64,000 nucleotides of DNA, taken from Chitinophagaceae bacterium. Its GTDB lineage: Bacteria > Bacteroidota > Bacteroidia > Chitinophagales > Chitinophagaceae. The stretch lies in contig JANPZZ010000022.1 in NCBI GenBank assembly GCA_024707305.1, positions 124,001-188,000 on the forward strand. The letters run 5' to 3'. Made by a program: the position numbers and the translations under genes. The notes under the pieces are model-generated. The model saw only the letters and a program-made list of their open reading frames with translations, ran no database searches and was not told the origin of the DNA. Below are positions 39,649 through 51,849 of this stretch, one piece after another. How positions within the stretch are numbered: the stretch's first letter is position 1; every line of letters starts with the position of its first letter.

Positions 39649-42348
39649 TTAATCGAGAATAGGCCGCAGCCATTTCTCAGCGGTTGCATCATCCCAGCCT
39701 TTGCGTTTTGCGTAATCTTCAAACTGATCGCGCTGTATTTTTCCTACTCCGAAATATTGGCTTGCAGAGTTTGAAAAATACCATCCGCAAACAGATGCTG
39801 CAGGATACATGGCAAGCGATTCTGTAAGATGTATGCCTGTGGTTTCTTCGCCTCCCAGCAGTTCAAACAACTTGTATTTTTCTGTATGATCGGGACACGC
39901 GGGATAACCGGGCGCAGGCCGAATGCCGCTATATTCTTCTTTGATCAATTGTTCATTGCTCAGTTTTTCATTGGCCTGGTAACCCCAATATTCGCGTCTT
40001 ACTCTTTCGTGCAAATATTCTGCAAAGGCTTCCGCCAGTCGATCAGCAAGCGCCTGGAGAGTGATACGGTTGTAATCATCCAGTTCTTTTTCAAATCGCT
40101 TTAGGTGCGGTTCAATTCCCTTAATGGTAACCGAAAATGCACCGATGTAATCGTTGTTGCCAGCAGCATCAGCTGGTTTAATAAAGTCTGCGAGACTCAG
40201 GTTGGGCTGATCTGCTGCCTTTTTAATCTGCTGGCGCAGAAATTCCAGTTGAATTTTCTTATTGTCACCTACTACAACCGTAACCGTGTCATTTCCGGTA
40301 CGTTGTGCAGGCCAGAATCCGGCAGACCCCTGTGCCGTGAGCCATTTTTCAGCAATGATTTTATCCAACATTGCATTCGCATCATTGTACAGCTTTGTAG
40401 CTTCCACACCCACTTTTTCATCGGTGAGAATTGCAGGGAAATTGCCATGGAGTTCCCATGAAATAAAGAACGGCTTCCAGTCGATATAGTTTCTAATCTC
40501 AGCCAGGTCAACGTCATGGAAAACTTTCGCGCCGGTATAAGAAGGAGCGATTGTGCTATGTTGATCCCAATCCACCTTTACTTTGTTGTTTGCCGCCTGC
40601 GAATAGGGTAGATAAGTCTTAACCGGTTTTTTGTTTTCGAAGTCCGTCTTAATTTTTTCGTAGTCAACTTTTGTTTTTGCCAGGAATTCATTCTTTTGTT
40701 CTGAAAGCAACGAACCTGCAACAGTAACACTGCGGCTGGCATCCAGCACGTGAATTACGCCATTATCATATTGCGGTGCAATTTTTACTGCTGTATGCAT
40801 GCGTGAAGTAGTGGCGCCGCCAATCAGCAGCGGTTGTGTCATACCGCGACGTTTCATCTCATGTGCCACATTTACCATTTCGTCGAGCGATGGTGTGATC
40901 AGGCCACTCACTCCTATGATGTCGGCTTTTTCCCGTTCTGCAGTATCCAGTATTTTATCGGTTGGCACCATTACGCCCATATCCACAATATCATAACCAT
41001 TACAACCAAGCACGACGCCCACGATGTTTTTGCCGATATCATGTACATCTCCTTTTACCGTTGCCAGCAGGATTTTTTTCGCATTACCCTGTGCGGCGTT
41101 GGGATTTGAGAGTTTTTCTTCTTCAATAAAAGGTGTTAGCCAGGCAACGGAGCGTTTCATTACACGGGCGCTTTTTACCACTTGTGGTAGAAACATCTTT
41201 CCTGCACCAAACAAGTCGCCTACCACGCCCATTCCATCCATCAGGGGCCTTCAATTACATCAAGGGGGCGGGGATATTTCTGACGCGCTTCTTCAGTGTC
41301 GATGTCAATATAATCGGTGATGCCATTTACAAGCGAATGCTTCAGTCTTTCTTCCACTGAAGCCTGCCGCCACGCATCATCTTTCTTTTTCAACTTTATC
41401 TTTTGCCTTAACGGTTTCTGCGAATGTGATCAGTTTTTCAGTCGCTTCATTGTTCTCATTGTTGCGATTCAGAATTACATCTTCACAAAGTTCACGCAGT
41501 GCGGGATCAATTTCATCGTAAACTACCAATTGTCCGGCGTTAACGATTCCCATATTCATACCCGCTTTGATGGCGTGGTATAAAAATACGGCATGCATGG
41601 CTTCACGTACAGGTTCATTGCCGCGGAAGGAAAATGAAAGATTACTAACTCCTCCGCTGATTCCTACCAATGGCATTGTTTCTTTGATGCGGCGTGTAGC
41701 GTTAATGAAATCGACTGCATAGTTGTTGTGTTCTTCCAGTCCTGTTGCTACAGCAAAGATGTTAGGGTCGAAAATAATATCCTGTGGTGCGAATCCTACC
41801 TGTTCTGTAAGAATTTTATAGGCGCGTGTACAGATCTCAACTTTACGTTCTTCAGAATCTGCCTGTCCTGCTTCATCAAAAGCCATCACAACAACTGCAG
41901 CACCGTAGCTCTGGCAAATAATTGCCTGCTCAATAAATTTTGCTTCTCCTTCTTTCATGGAGATGGAGTTCACGATGCATTTTCCCTGTACACATTTCAA
42001 CCCCGCTTCAATGATCTCAAACTTCGACGAATCGATCATGATGGGAACCCGTGCAATATCAGGTTCTGATTGAAGCAGGTTGAGGAAAGTTGTCATCGCT
42101 TTTACACCATCAAGCATTGCATCATCCATGTTCACGTCAATAATCTGCGCGCCATTCTCTACCTGTTGGCGTGCAACGCTGAGTGCTTCTTCATATTTAT
42201 TTTCGCGGATCAGACGTGCAAACTTCTTCGATCCGGTTACGTTTGTTCGCTCACCTACGTTCACAAAATTTGTTTCCGGCCTGATCACAAGTGGCTCGAG
42301 ACCTGAAAGCCTTAAGTAGGGAGAAATCTGAATGGGTTCGCTCATCAT
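39649..42348 (-). CDS. metH: Methionine synthase, pterin/B12/activation domains (frameshifted)
   Basis: About 900 residues. Order: pterin-binding domain ([20 protein letters not shown]), cap domain, B12-binding domain with the base-off motif [10 protein letters not shown], and the activation domain ([31 protein letters not shown]). Frame breaks near 41240 (CAGGGGCC) and 41385 separate a piece reading [20 protein letters not shown]. The homocysteine domain is a separate gene directly upstream, an arrangement found in other Bacteroidota. Transfers methyl from 5-methyl-THF to homocysteine via cobalamin. Confidence 0.93.
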
Positions 42349-42375
42349 AACTTGATAACTCTTTTGTGAAATGTT

Positions 42376-43362
42376 TTACGCAACAACAGGTAGTCTTCTG
42401 GGTTCTATCGATTTTACATGGTCTGCAATATGACGGATATGATCGGGAGTGGTGCCGCAGCAACCGCCCACAATATTCACATATCCTTCGCGTGCCCAGT
42501 CTTCCAGGTAGTGACCGGTATCTTCTGGTCGCTCATCATACTCACCCATTGCATTGGGTAAACCTGCATTGGGATATGCGGAAACAAAGCAGGATGCAAG
42601 TTGAGAAAGTTCTGCAATGTGCGGTCGCATTTCTTTTGCGCCCAATGCGCAGTTGAGGCCCACGCTTAGTGGTCGCGCGTGTTGAATGGAAGTATAAAAA
42701 GCTTCCAGCGTTTGTCCACTCAATGTGCGACCCGATGCATCAGTAATCGTACCGCTGATCATGATGGGAAGTTCGGGTTTGCCCGTATCGCGAAAATATT
42801 TTTTGATTGCGTAGATGGCTGCTTTCGCGTTTAGCGTATCAAAGATCGTTTCTACCAGCAGGAGGTCTGCGCCTCCATCACTCAATCCTGAAACCTGTTC
42901 GTAATAAGCGGCAACTGCTTCATCCCAGGTAAGTCCGCGGAAGCCGGGGTTATTTACATCAGGCGATAAGGAAAGGGTTTTATTCAACGGGCCAATGGCA
43001 CCGGCAATCCAGGCTTTTTTGCCCGCAAGCCTGATTCCCTCTTTCGCGCATTTTACAGCAGCAACGTTCAGTTCGTAAGCCAGCGATTCCATATGGTAAT
43101 CGGCCATGGCGATAGCTGTGCTACTGAATGTATTCGTTTCAATGATGTCGGCGCCGGCATCAAGATATTGTTTGTGGATTTCCGCAATAATCTGCGGCTG
43201 CGTAATGCAGAGCAGGTCGTTATTGCCCTTCAGATCCGATGGCCAGTCTTTAAACCGTTCGCCACGGAAGTCTGCTTCCTGCAATTTGTATCGCTGGATC
43301 ATGGTGCCCATTGCACCGTCAATCACGAGAATGCGTTTCTCTAATTCCTGTCGGATATCCAT
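42376..43362 (-). CDS. Methionine synthase, homocysteine-binding subunit
   Basis: 328 residues, equivalent to the N-terminal domain of MetH. It has [12 protein letters not shown] at the start, zinc ligands in SVGLNCALG and [11 protein letters not shown], and the barrel motif [12 protein letters not shown]. It ends naturally 27 bp before the next start, so it is a separate polypeptide that works with the downstream protein. No cobalamin or SAM riboswitch could be recognised upstream (43363-43530). Confidence 0.93.
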   Translation of the reverse strand: MDIRQELEKRILVIDGAMGTMIQRYKLQEADFRGERFKDWPSDLKGNNDLLCITQPQIIAEIHKQYLDAGADIIETNTFSSTAIAMADYHMESLAYELNVAAVKCAKEGIRLAGKKAWIAGAIGPLNKTLSLSPDVNNPGFRGLTWDEAVAAYYEQVSGLSDGGADLLLVETIFDTLNAKAAIYAIKKYFRDTGKPELPIMISGTITDASGRTLSGQTLEAFYTSIQHARPLSVGLNCALGAKEMRPHIAELSQLASCFVSAYPNAGLPNAMGEYDERPEDTGHYLEDWAREGYVNIVGGCCGTTPDHIRHIADHVKSIEPRRLPVVA

Positions 43363-43532
43363 TTGCTTCGGTTTTATATATCACAAACCGGATCGCAACT
43401 GATCGGCAATAAAAAGACTGAATAATAAACGCTGGAAAATTCCGGAAGGAGCTTTTTAACGTTTATTAGTTCTGTTTTTTAACCAGGCCGAACAATAAAC
43501 AAATCCACCTGTGACAGGCAAAAATAACGTTT

Positions 43533-43768
43533 TTGTTGAGAAAAAATGTGGCAATGTGAACTTAGGCAATTATGACACCGTTAAGGATGGGGGGGCGGAG
43601 AGGAAAATGTGAAAATGAGGAAATGTGAAAATGGGGAAATGGGGAAATGAGGAAATGAGGAAATGAGGAAATGGGAAAATGTTTCGTTTAATCGTGCAAG
43701 CTATGGTCCTCACCAGGCATTTTGACATTGATCCGGGCATTCCCACATTTTCTCATTTCCACATTAGC
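43533..43768. repeat. Two-armed inverted octamer element
   Basis: Degenerate AATGTGGCAATG at 43546, then about twelve GGAAATGW-like units 43600-43680, unique core of about 60 bp, and a short right arm 43741-43766. It touches the recR stop. Confidence 0.8.
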
Positions 43769-43770
43769 TT

Positions 43771-44382
43771 TCACCTATAGCTTCCCACCGGCATCCTGTT
43801 TTGAAGGCTTCTTCCCAGCGTCATTTCGTCGGCATATTCCAGTTCGCCGCCAAAGGCGATGCCGCGGGCAATAGTGGTAATATTAACGGGCGTATCGGCC
43901 AGTTTTTTCTGGATATAATAAATGGTAGTATCGCCCTGGATGGTAGGGTTAAGGGCAAAAATGACTTCCGTGGTTTTTTCTTTGTGAATACGATCAATCA
44001 ATGCTTCTACGGTCAACTGGTCGGGCCCAATTCCATCCAGCGGCGAAATAACGCCCCCCAGTACATGGTAAGTGCCGTTAAACTGTTGCGTACTTTCAAT
44101 TGCGATCACATCGCGAATTGTTTCCACCACACAAATGATGTCCTGTTTACGCATGTTGTTTGCGCAGATATCACAAACCTCACGATCTGATACATTAAAA
44201 CAACGTTTGCAAAAACGGATTTCAACACGCATGCGGGCAATCACTTCTGCAAAATGTTGTACTTCATTCACATCCTGCTTCAACAAATGCAACACCATGC
44301 GCAACGCCGTTTTTTTGCCGATACCCGGAAGTTTGGCAAACTCCGCCACCGCATTTTCCAGTAATGTTGAAGAAAGAAGCAT
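43771..44382 (-). CDS. recR: Recombination mediator RecR
   Basis: 203 residues, full length. HhH region (FAKLPGIGKKTALRMVLHLL), C4 zinc finger (CKRCFNVSDREVCDIC), Toprim domain (IICVVETIRDVIAIE, ALNPTIQGDTT) and the final LGRSLQNRMPV. Acts with RecO/RecF to load RecA at gaps. Confidence 0.96.
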   Translation of the reverse strand: MLLSSTLLENAVAEFAKLPGIGKKTALRMVLHLLKQDVNEVQHFAEVIARMRVEIRFCKRCFNVSDREVCDICANNMRKQDIICVVETIRDVIAIESTQQFNGTYHVLGGVISPLDGIGPDQLTVEALIDRIHKEKTTEVIFALNPTIQGDTTIYYIQKKLADTPVNITTIARGIAFGGELEYADEMTLGRSLQNRMPVGSYR

Positions 44383-44399
44383 GAATAATGTTTTACTTT

Positions 44400-45837
44400 T
44401 TACAGACCTGTTACATCAATATCAATCGGGAAATCAGATCCAGGTTTTACGTTGATGGTTCGCGAAACGGGTTTGGCCACTTCGGGTTGAATTCTTCCTC
44501 CAAAGAAATCACCCGGATCCCAAACTCCGTTTCCATTCCGATCGCGGAGAATCCGCAGTTTGTATTCACCGGGTAAAAACAAAGGACGAATAAATTGCGC
44601 CTCCGTTAATGGAGCTGAATAAACAACTTCTTTATTTACCACAAACTGCAAAACAGGATTATTATCCAGGTCGAGGTTGCGGAAACGAAGATGAATCTTT
44701 CCGTAATCGCTTATCTTTTTTACTGAAGAAACTGACTGTATCTGATTTTAATAACTGTTGTCCAAGTGTATCCGTTGCAAATTCTTTATCCAGTATCAAA
44801 TGGTATAAAGTGTTTTCTTTCCAGGGATAATTCAACGTCCATGATGTTTGTGTGCTATCGCTCGTCCAGTTATACCCCGTTTCAATGGGTGTATAAGTTG
44901 TATCACTCAGGAATTGCACTTTTGTTGAATCAAACTCGCGCAGCGGTTTTTCAAACGTCATGATGAAGGGTGTAAGCAAATCCTGCTGACTTCCTTTTAG
45001 GTTTAATGTGAATTTCAGACGTTTCTCTTCTTTTGCACCACGCCGCCCTGTTGCCGTTGATGAACTGGCTGGTGATGCCTGTTGAGTAACAGGAACCTGG
45101 TAGGCGAGTAGCCGCGCTGGTGGCGTACTGTCGGCACCAATTTGTACGGCAGAATCCGCAAACGCAAAAATTTGTGATTCGGGATTGAAATAGCGATAAG
45201 CACCGCTTTCATCCTTTAATGCATAGAGATAGTAGGTGCCTGGTGCGAGGTAGCGGAATTTGAAATTGCCTGATGTGTCCACGCGGGTTACATAACGAGG
45301 TTTCTCGGTGGTAAGTGCACTATCGTTTGGATTGCGGTGCAGCATTACAAAAAGTGTTGTGTCCACTTCACTGTTATGCGCCATTACAACGGAGCCACTG
45401 TATTCGAGTGAGTCAAAATAATTGCCGGTAGAAATTACATAGGTGAAATCGCGGAACACGTTGCCTTCGTTCAGGTCTTTAATGCTTCGTCCAAAGTTGA
45501 AAACGTATGTGGTATTTTCTTCCAGTTCATCCCGGAGGCGCACAGTAATGGTTTCCAGCTTTCGGGTAACCGTGGGCATATTTTCAGGCAGAGGAGAAAT
45601 GATGAGATGTTTGTTGTAATCGTCTACCTCAACAAATTCATTAAATAGAAAACGGATCTGGTTACCTGAAAACCGCAATGTGGAATCGGCTGGTGTTGCA
45701 CGCAACAATACCGGAGGGAGACTGTCTCGCGGACCTCCAGATGGCGGCAATATATGGGCACATCCCCCGGAGATAAAAACGGCCAGCAAAAACGCAAAAC
45801 CAGTAAGCAAAAGGGGAATGAGGTTTCGATGCTTCAT
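44400..45837 (-). CDS. Lipoprotein with bacterial Ig-like domain (frameshifted)
   Basis: About 478 residues. Signal peptide with lipobox (VFISGGCAH, Cys near 23), then an Ig-like domain (FSGNQIRFLFNEFVEVDD), a carboxypeptidase-regulatory-like segment (TSGNFKFRYLAPGTYYLYAL) and a C-terminal domain with RNGNGVWDPGDFF. The frame breaks near 44655-44720 in TTTTTT/AAAA runs; the tail from 44651 to 44400 continues the same protein. Conserved Bacteroidota lipoprotein; function unknown. Confidence 0.82.
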
Positions 45838-45924
45838 AGCCTGCAAAATTAAGCCTCTGGCCGCTAATCGGGATGGAATTATGGCTTTTTATGGATTGTT
45901 TAAGCATCCTGGGATGCGTTACCG

Positions 45925-45966
45925 CACACCTCACGTTTTTCACGTTTCCCGTTTGCCGTTTGCCGA
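45925..45966. repeat. Heptamer-family repeat
   Basis: CACGTTTCCCGTTTGCCGTTTGCCGATCC, complement of the AAACGGC family, between the lipoprotein and the helicase stop. Confidence 0.6.
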
Positions 45967-45969
45967 TCC

Positions 45970-48900
45970 TCACGCCTCACGCGTTCTCACAAACTCACAC
46001 CAATGGCAATCCTCCTTCCCACATCCCGTATAAAACTCCCGCGCCTGTATTTTATCCCAAACCATTTTTATCTGACCTTTTATCTCACCGGTATCTGATT
46101 CGTCGATGGGTAAACGTTCCTTGCGGTAGTTTTTCTTTTTATCCGGTTCAATAAAATCGAACTCCACGCTGGCTACTTTCCAGTCTTTCAATTCATATTC
46201 ATCCACCAGGATTTTATAAAATGCAGCCTGTCGCCAGTAATCGCCACCGAGCGGGTCTTTATCGCCGGGACGTTTTAATTTGGGTATGGCTTTGTCCGGA
46301 TCACCGGTTTTGTAGTCCACCACATTCACCATCTTCCCTTCAAATTCCAGTTTGTCGAGTTTGCCTTTCAGCGGCACACCATCAACAACCACATTGCGGA
46401 TATTTCTTTCTATCGCAACAATCTTGTTGAAGCTGTTGATATACTTTTCATAATAGTTGGTCAACACTTCTTTGCCATATTCCATCCGTCGGTCGAATTG
46501 TTGTTTGGTAAAACTTTCGCGATGGCGTTGCATATAGTTGGCAAAATCATCAATAAATTCAACGAGTGAAGGGAAGGTTTCCGTTCCGCGCTCCTGCATT
46601 TTACGAAACAATTTTTCAAGTGCATCGTGTACAGCAGAACCGAATTCAGTTGCTTCGTTTTTAGGCGATGGTATACGAACCAGGTTGCGGAAATAAAACT
46701 CGAGCGGACATTTCAGATAATTGTTTAGTGCCGTTACATTCATTACAAACTTTTCAAGCAAAGGAGCAACAAATGCATCTTCCATTTCTTCCACTTTGGG
46801 CGCTTCCGGTTGCAGGAATTGTAATGCCTGGAACTCAGCCAACACTTCTGCATCCATCACGGTCTTTTCGTGTGGTAGTTGATGCCTGTCGAGAATCTCA
46901 GCGATAAACATGGATGGCTCCATTTCTTTGCCATCTGTTTTGAAGCGACTGTAAGAAATGTGAAGATGTTGTTCGGCACGCGTAATGGCTACATAAAAAA
47001 GACGGCGCAATTCCTCTTCATCATTTTGTGATGTGCCGGAAGTCCAGATGGTATCGGGCAAACTGTAACCACCACCGGGTTTGCGTTTCTTTTCCCAGAA
47101 TCCTGCATTACATCCTACAAAAAAATACATGCTTAAATTCAAGACCTTTGCTGCCGTGCGCAGTTAGCAGGTTTACGCCTTTGTCGTTTCCATTCACCTG
47201 TGTAAGCGGTAACCGGATCCCTTCTTTTAACATTAAATCGATCACCTCAATAAAACCTGCCAGGCGCATTTGTTTTTCACGCTGGGTGGCTTCTTTCACA
47301 AAGTTGAACAGCCCGGTGAGAATTTGAAGCTGCCAGTGTTTATCAGGCCGTTCCATCAACATACGGAGGGCGCCGGTATCGCGTATAATGCATTCGAATA
47401 ATTCCTGTAATGTCAGGTTGGGTTCGTCACTTATTAATTTCTCAATCACTTCACTCGCGCGTTTCAGTCCGGGATGCAAACCAGTCGAGAAAAGATCTTT
47501 TGGCGGCGCTGTTGCTTTTTGCAACAATAGCTCTCGCATGGAAGAAATTTTCTTTTCAATTTTCAGGTTAGCTGTTTCTATTGACAGTTTCGCGATCTCA
47601 ATAGGGGGGACTCCCCACCAGTCGAAATGAAGTAGTTCAAACAGTAGTTCATCGCCACCAAAACTCCTGTCCATCTCATTGGCGAGGTAGCGCATCAGCA
47701 ATAATACTTTTCGGGCGAGTGTTTGCTGCAGGATATCGGCCTGTCGCTTACTGTAAACCGGTATTTTTAATAACTGAAAATACTGCGTGAGTTGTTCACC
47801 ATATTTATTTTCTTTATAAATAATACCAATCTGCGCCGGTGCCACGCCTTGTGTAAGTAATTGCTGCACCTGCCGGGTGATGCCAATCATTTCATGATGT
47901 TGCGACTCGTATTCATGTATCACAGGTGTATGCAGCAGCCCGCGCAGTTTATCGTTTGACGATAAAAGGTCTTTACTCAACCCGCCAATTTGTTTTACCA
48001 AACGTTCCTGGTTTCGATCAATCAACGACATCGAAACATCCAGGATCGGCTGCGTACTTCGGTAGTTGTTGGTAAGAACAACCTTTTGGAGATACGATTC
48101 ATATTTCTGTGCAAATCCTAACATGTTTTCAACGTTGGCACCCTGGAAACGGTAAATACTTTGATCATCATCCCCTACCACAAATACATTCGGTTGTTCC
48201 CAATAGCTGATAAGCAAATCAACCAGCCGGTTTTGAGTACCGCTGGTGTCCTGGTATTCATCTACAAGGATGTATTGAAACTGTTCCTGGTAATCGGATA
48301 GCAGATTGTTGTTTTCTTCAAATGCTTTTATCACCCAGTTGATCATGTCATCAAAATCGTAGCGATTCATCTTACGCATCATCTCCTGGAAGTTGTTGAA
48401 TTCATTTACCGCTGCACGAAGTCTTTCCATCTTTTCTGCTTCTTCGGCAATCTTATCGGTGCGGACATCACCTTTTTTGAATTCTTTTACCGCACGTTTG
48501 GCAACATATTCATCACGATGAGGAAGATCAGCGATATAAGCATCAATTTTTTCGTTGAGAAAATTGGGTGTCCAACCTTCGCGTTTCATCGTACTGAAGA
48601 GTGATTGCAGGTTGTTGATTTCATAGTACACATCACCACGATATCGTTTCAGCGGATGATTTTTGGGGAAACGATCAATCAGGTCTTTCATTAGTTGAAT
48701 TTTTTTCCAACTCAGAAATGGGCTCGAGGATCGTTTTTTCGAAATAAGAAAGGTTCTCCTGTATTACATCGTTGCAAAAAGCGTGGAAGGTGTAGAGGTT
48801 GACCTTATATGCATCCGGACCAATAAACTGTAATAATCGCTTACGCATGGCCAGTACGCCGGCATCGGTATAGGTAAGACAAAGAATATTTTCAGGCAGC

Positions 48901-49084
48901 GCATCGGTTTCAAGCAGAATTTTTCCGATACGGCTGGCTAGAATTTGTGTTTTGCCGGTACCCGGTCCGGCAATTACCATCACGGGTCCTTCAAGCGTAT
49001 CAACCGCTTTTTCTTTTGCTGATCGTTCAGCTTTTCATATTCTTCTTTGAACTTCTGTTCAAGTTTAACCTTACTATTCAACAT
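45970..49084 (-). CDS. UvrD-like helicase fused to RecB-type nuclease (frameshifted)
   Basis: About 1037 residues. Helicase motifs in order: Walker A GPGTGKTQ, DEYQDTSGTQ, GDDDQSIYRFQGA, LTNNYRS, LLTAHGSKGLEFKHVF, and FYVAITRAEQHLHISYS. The C-terminal PD-(D/E)XK nuclease has FGSAVHDALEKLF and VVDYKTGDPD. Four Cys (LKCPLEF and TGCGKEDCHWCEF) fit the Fe-S cluster of AddB/Cas4-type nucleases. Frame breaks lie near 49005, 48690 and 47125. The start is ATG at 49084. Likely a DNA end-processing enzyme for recombinational repair. Confidence 0.9.
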
Positions 49085-49112
49085 GAGGTGAAGTTAAGTT
49101 GAAATTGCAACA

Positions 49113-49150
49113 AAAAACCTGTGTGTTCCGGGAGGAGCGCACAGGTTTTT
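49113..49150 (-). terminator. Terminator after the GH20 gene
   Basis: Stem AAAAACCTGTG / CACAGGTTTTT around a GC-rich loop, U-rich on the minus strand. Confidence 0.85.
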
Positions 49151-49176
49151 GGGGAAACGGTTTACCGTAATTTGTT

Positions 49177-51075
49177 CTATTTCACGCCGGCTCTTTTCTT
49201 CAGTTCTTCCACTGGCATGGCGATCATTCTACCGATGGGTTTGCCATCGCGGTAAGTGATCACTTTCAACTGGAATGCATCTTTAGGAACAAGTAGCGGT
49301 GCCGTGTATTTGGGATAGAATTCATCGGGATATGAATTATCAAAACTATAGTGGATATCCAGTCCGTCCACTTCATTGATCAACGTAACTTCTACCTGAT
49401 TGGTGCCCTTTTTTGTTACCTTAAATTCCGGATCGTACATGCTGGGAGCATATTTGGTTTTAGCAGCATCCAGTCGGAGGAATTGTGATTCCACGCGTTG
49501 TACAAACTCTTTCCAGTTGCGCGTTTTATTTGGGCTCCACAGAACTTCTGCAACAGCAAATGCACGGGGCCAGGTCATATACTGCACCTGGCGGAATGTG
49601 TAAATCTGTTCTGTCCAGAGATTAGCCTGTCCACCTTTTATCAACTTGTTGTCTACGCCATTAGGCACTGGATCAAACTGATAAACTTTTTTCAAACGAA
49701 GTGATGCGTACACGGGTGGTTCCATGATGCGGTCGCTTTGCATATAATCGATATATACAAAATCGGTGGGAGTCATGATTACTTCATGTCCCATTTTTGC
49801 AGCTTCAATTCCGTGTTTCATTCCGCGCCAGCTCATCACGGTTGCATTGGGAGCGAGGCCGCCCTGGAGAATTTCATCCCAGCCAATCATTTTTTTGCCT
49901 TTAGCGTTGATGATTTTCTCAACGCGTTTTACAAAATAGCTTTGTACTTCATCGAGGTTCTTCAGTTTTTCCTTTTGCATCAGGGCTTTTATCAGCGGAC
50001 TCTTGTCCCAGAAATTGCGTGCAGTTTCATCACCACCCATGTGGATGTATTCAAATGGAAACAGTTCTGCGATTTCGCCAAATACCTTGTCGAGAAAAAC
50101 ATAAACCTCTTCTTTGGCAGGGCAAAGTGAATTGTCGATCAATCCATAAAAATGTTGACCGCCGCCGGGCCATACCATAAAGCGATCTCCCGAGCTCGGT
50201 TCGTATTTACCCGGTGTACAGGTCAATTCAGGATAAGCCGCAATGGCTGCAAGACTGTGACCGGGCACATCGATCTCTGGCAAGATATTTACATGACGTT
50301 CTTTTGCATACTGCACAATCTCACGAATATCATCCTGCGTATAGAAGCCGCCATAGTCGCGGGGCTCATTGGGTTCAGGTTTGGAGAAGTTGCCAAAAGT
50401 GCCGGTTTTATTTACGCGCCATGCGCCTACGCTCGTGAGTTTGGGATATGATTTGATTTCAATGCGCCAGCCCTGGTCATCGGTAAGGTGCCAGTGCAGC
50501 ACATTGAATTTGTACTTCACCATATCGTCGATATAACGTTTTACTTCTTCTTTCGTGAAAAAGTGGCGCGATACATCGAGCATCAGTCCGCGCCATCCAA
50601 AGCGGGGATGATCTTCAATTTCAACATATGGAATGTCCCAGGGGATATTTTGGGCGGTATTACCATTGACATCCGGTGGTAATAACTGGAGAAGGGTTTG
50701 TATGCCATAAAAAATGCCGGCAGGATTTGAAGCTGTAATGGCCACTCCCGATGCATTTACGTTCAATCGATAACCTTCTGCAGTTGTACCGGCAGCGTTG
50801 GATAAAGTGAGCACGATTTCACTTGCATTTGCGGGCGTTGCAACCCGGATAGTAGCGCCTGTAACGCCACGAAGTTGTGCGGCCAGTCGCTCAGCCATGT
50901 CCTTTAGTTCGGGTCTTTCACCGTAACTTAATGTGAAACTTGCCGGCAGGGTATAAGTACCATTTTCTTTCTTCACAGAAGCAGGGCGGGGGATTAGTCC
51001 ATCTACACGATCTACCTGGGCAAAAGCGCCCATCCCCAGGAAGAGTATTATAAGGGATAGTGATAATTTTTTCAT
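49177..51075 (-). CDS. Beta-N-acetylhexosaminidase, GH20
   Basis: 632 residues with a signal peptide (LSLIILFLGMGAFAQ). GH20b N-terminal domain, then the TIM barrel: FGWRGLMLDVSRHFF, HWHLTDDQGWRIEI and the catalytic Asp-Glu pair in HMGGDETARNFW (substrate-assisted mechanism). A C-terminal sheet follows. Cuts terminal GlcNAc/GalNAc from chitin oligomers or glycans in the periplasm or outside the cell. The frame extends 30 codons upstream; the signal peptide fixes the start at 51075. Confidence 0.94.
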   Translation of the reverse strand: MKKLSLSLIILFLGMGAFAQVDRVDGLIPRPASVKKENGTYTLPASFTLSYGERPELKDMAERLAAQLRGVTGATIRVATPANASEIVLTLSNAAGTTAEGYRLNVNASGVAITASNPAGIFYGIQTLLQLLPPDVNGNTAQNIPWDIPYVEIEDHPRFGWRGLMLDVSRHFFTKEEVKRYIDDMVKYKFNVLHWHLTDDQGWRIEIKSYPKLTSVGAWRVNKTGTFGNFSKPEPNEPRDYGGFYTQDDIREIVQYAKERHVNILPEIDVPGHSLAAIAAYPELTCTPGKYEPSSGDRFMVWPGGGQHFYGLIDNSLCPAKEEVYVFLDKVFGEIAELFPFEYIHMGGDETARNFWDKSPLIKALMQKEKLKNLDEVQSYFVKRVEKIINAKGKKMIGWDEILQGGLAPNATVMSWRGMKHGIEAAKMGHEVIMTPTDFVYIDYMQSDRIMEPPVYASLRLKKVYQFDPVPNGVDNKLIKGGQANLWTEQIYTFRQVQYMTWPRAFAVAEVLWSPNKTRNWKEFVQRVESQFLRLDAAKTKYAPSMYDPEFKVTKKGTNQVEVTLINEVDGLDIHYSFDNSYPDEFYPKYTAPLLVPKDAFQLKVITYRDGKPIGRMIAMPVEELKKRAGVK

Positions 51076-51132
51076 GGCGAAAAGGTAAAGATTTTTGCTG
51101 TATTCCATTGAGAGACAGAGATTATTAACAAT

Positions 51133-51164
51133 AAAAAAGCCCTCGAAAAATCGAGGGCTTTTCA
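51133..51164 (-). terminator. Terminator after the TPR gene
   Basis: AAAAGCCCTCGA / TCGAGGGCTTTT, loop AAAA; a perfect 12-bp stem that separates the TPR gene from GH20. Confidence 0.9.
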
Positions 51165-51170
51165 TTTCGT

Positions 51171-51821
51171 TTATCCCGGCATCCGTGTGATATACTTTTC
51201 AATTTGTTTGATCTGATCAACGATCTGCGGAGTGGTGGGTTTGGCTGCTTTTGCTTTGCGGAAGAAATCTTTCGCAGCGCGGAATTCGCGTTTATTCATC
51301 ATGATGCTGCACATCTGGAGATAAGCGGCGGCTTCATTTTCTTTATCAGGAAGACCTTTGCGAAGGGCATTGCGGATATGGCCTTCAGCAGCGCGCAGGT
51401 CATTCTTCTGCATGGCCAGCATTCCCATCTGCAGCAGGCTTGCACCTTCGGCTTCTTTCATGGGCATACCCAGGTCGAGGCCTTTTTTCATCATTTTCTC
51501 CGCGCCGTCAAAATCCTGCTTCATCATGGCGATATTTCCTTTCAGGGTATAATACACCGAGCGGATGGGTTTGTATAGCAGGTTCGGAAACTGGATAGAG
51601 TTGAGCACTTTCTCCGCACCGTCCATATCGCCATTTTCCATATACTCCTGGATCAGGCGCAGAGGACCAAAGAAAAAGTGACCGAGAATAAGTATTAAAG
51701 CAATGAAATACAGGGGAAAAGCAGGCCAGAAACCCGCACTGTAGTTAACCCAAACGCCCAGGGCAATCAGCACGATTCCGATCCACAGGCGGTATTTAAT
51801 GAGGAGATTATAAAACTTCAT
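51171..51821 (-). CDS. Membrane-anchored TPR protein
   Basis: 216 residues. Two N-terminal membrane helices (RLWIGIVLIALGVWVNYSAG; FPLYFIALILILGHFFFG), then TPR-type helices (KGNIAMMKQDFDGAEKMMKKG; AAAYLQMCSIMMNKREFRAAKD). Probably a scaffold; no specific function can be assigned. Confidence 0.8.
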   Translation of the reverse strand: MKFYNLLIKYRLWIGIVLIALGVWVNYSAGFWPAFPLYFIALILILGHFFFGPLRLIQEYMENGDMDGAEKVLNSIQFPNLLYKPIRSVYYTLKGNIAMMKQDFDGAEKMMKKGLDLGMPMKEAEGASLLQMGMLAMQKNDLRAAEGHIRNALRKGLPDKENEAAAYLQMCSIMMNKREFRAAKDFFRKAKAAKPTTPQIVDQIKQIEKYITRMPG

Positions 51822-51849
51822 TTTCAGGAATTAAGGCGGCAAATGTACG

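Noticed and set aside
43363..43532. Cobalamin or SAM riboswitch upstream of methionine synthase
   Set aside because: I could not find the conserved core of either on the minus strand; only weak hairpins are present.
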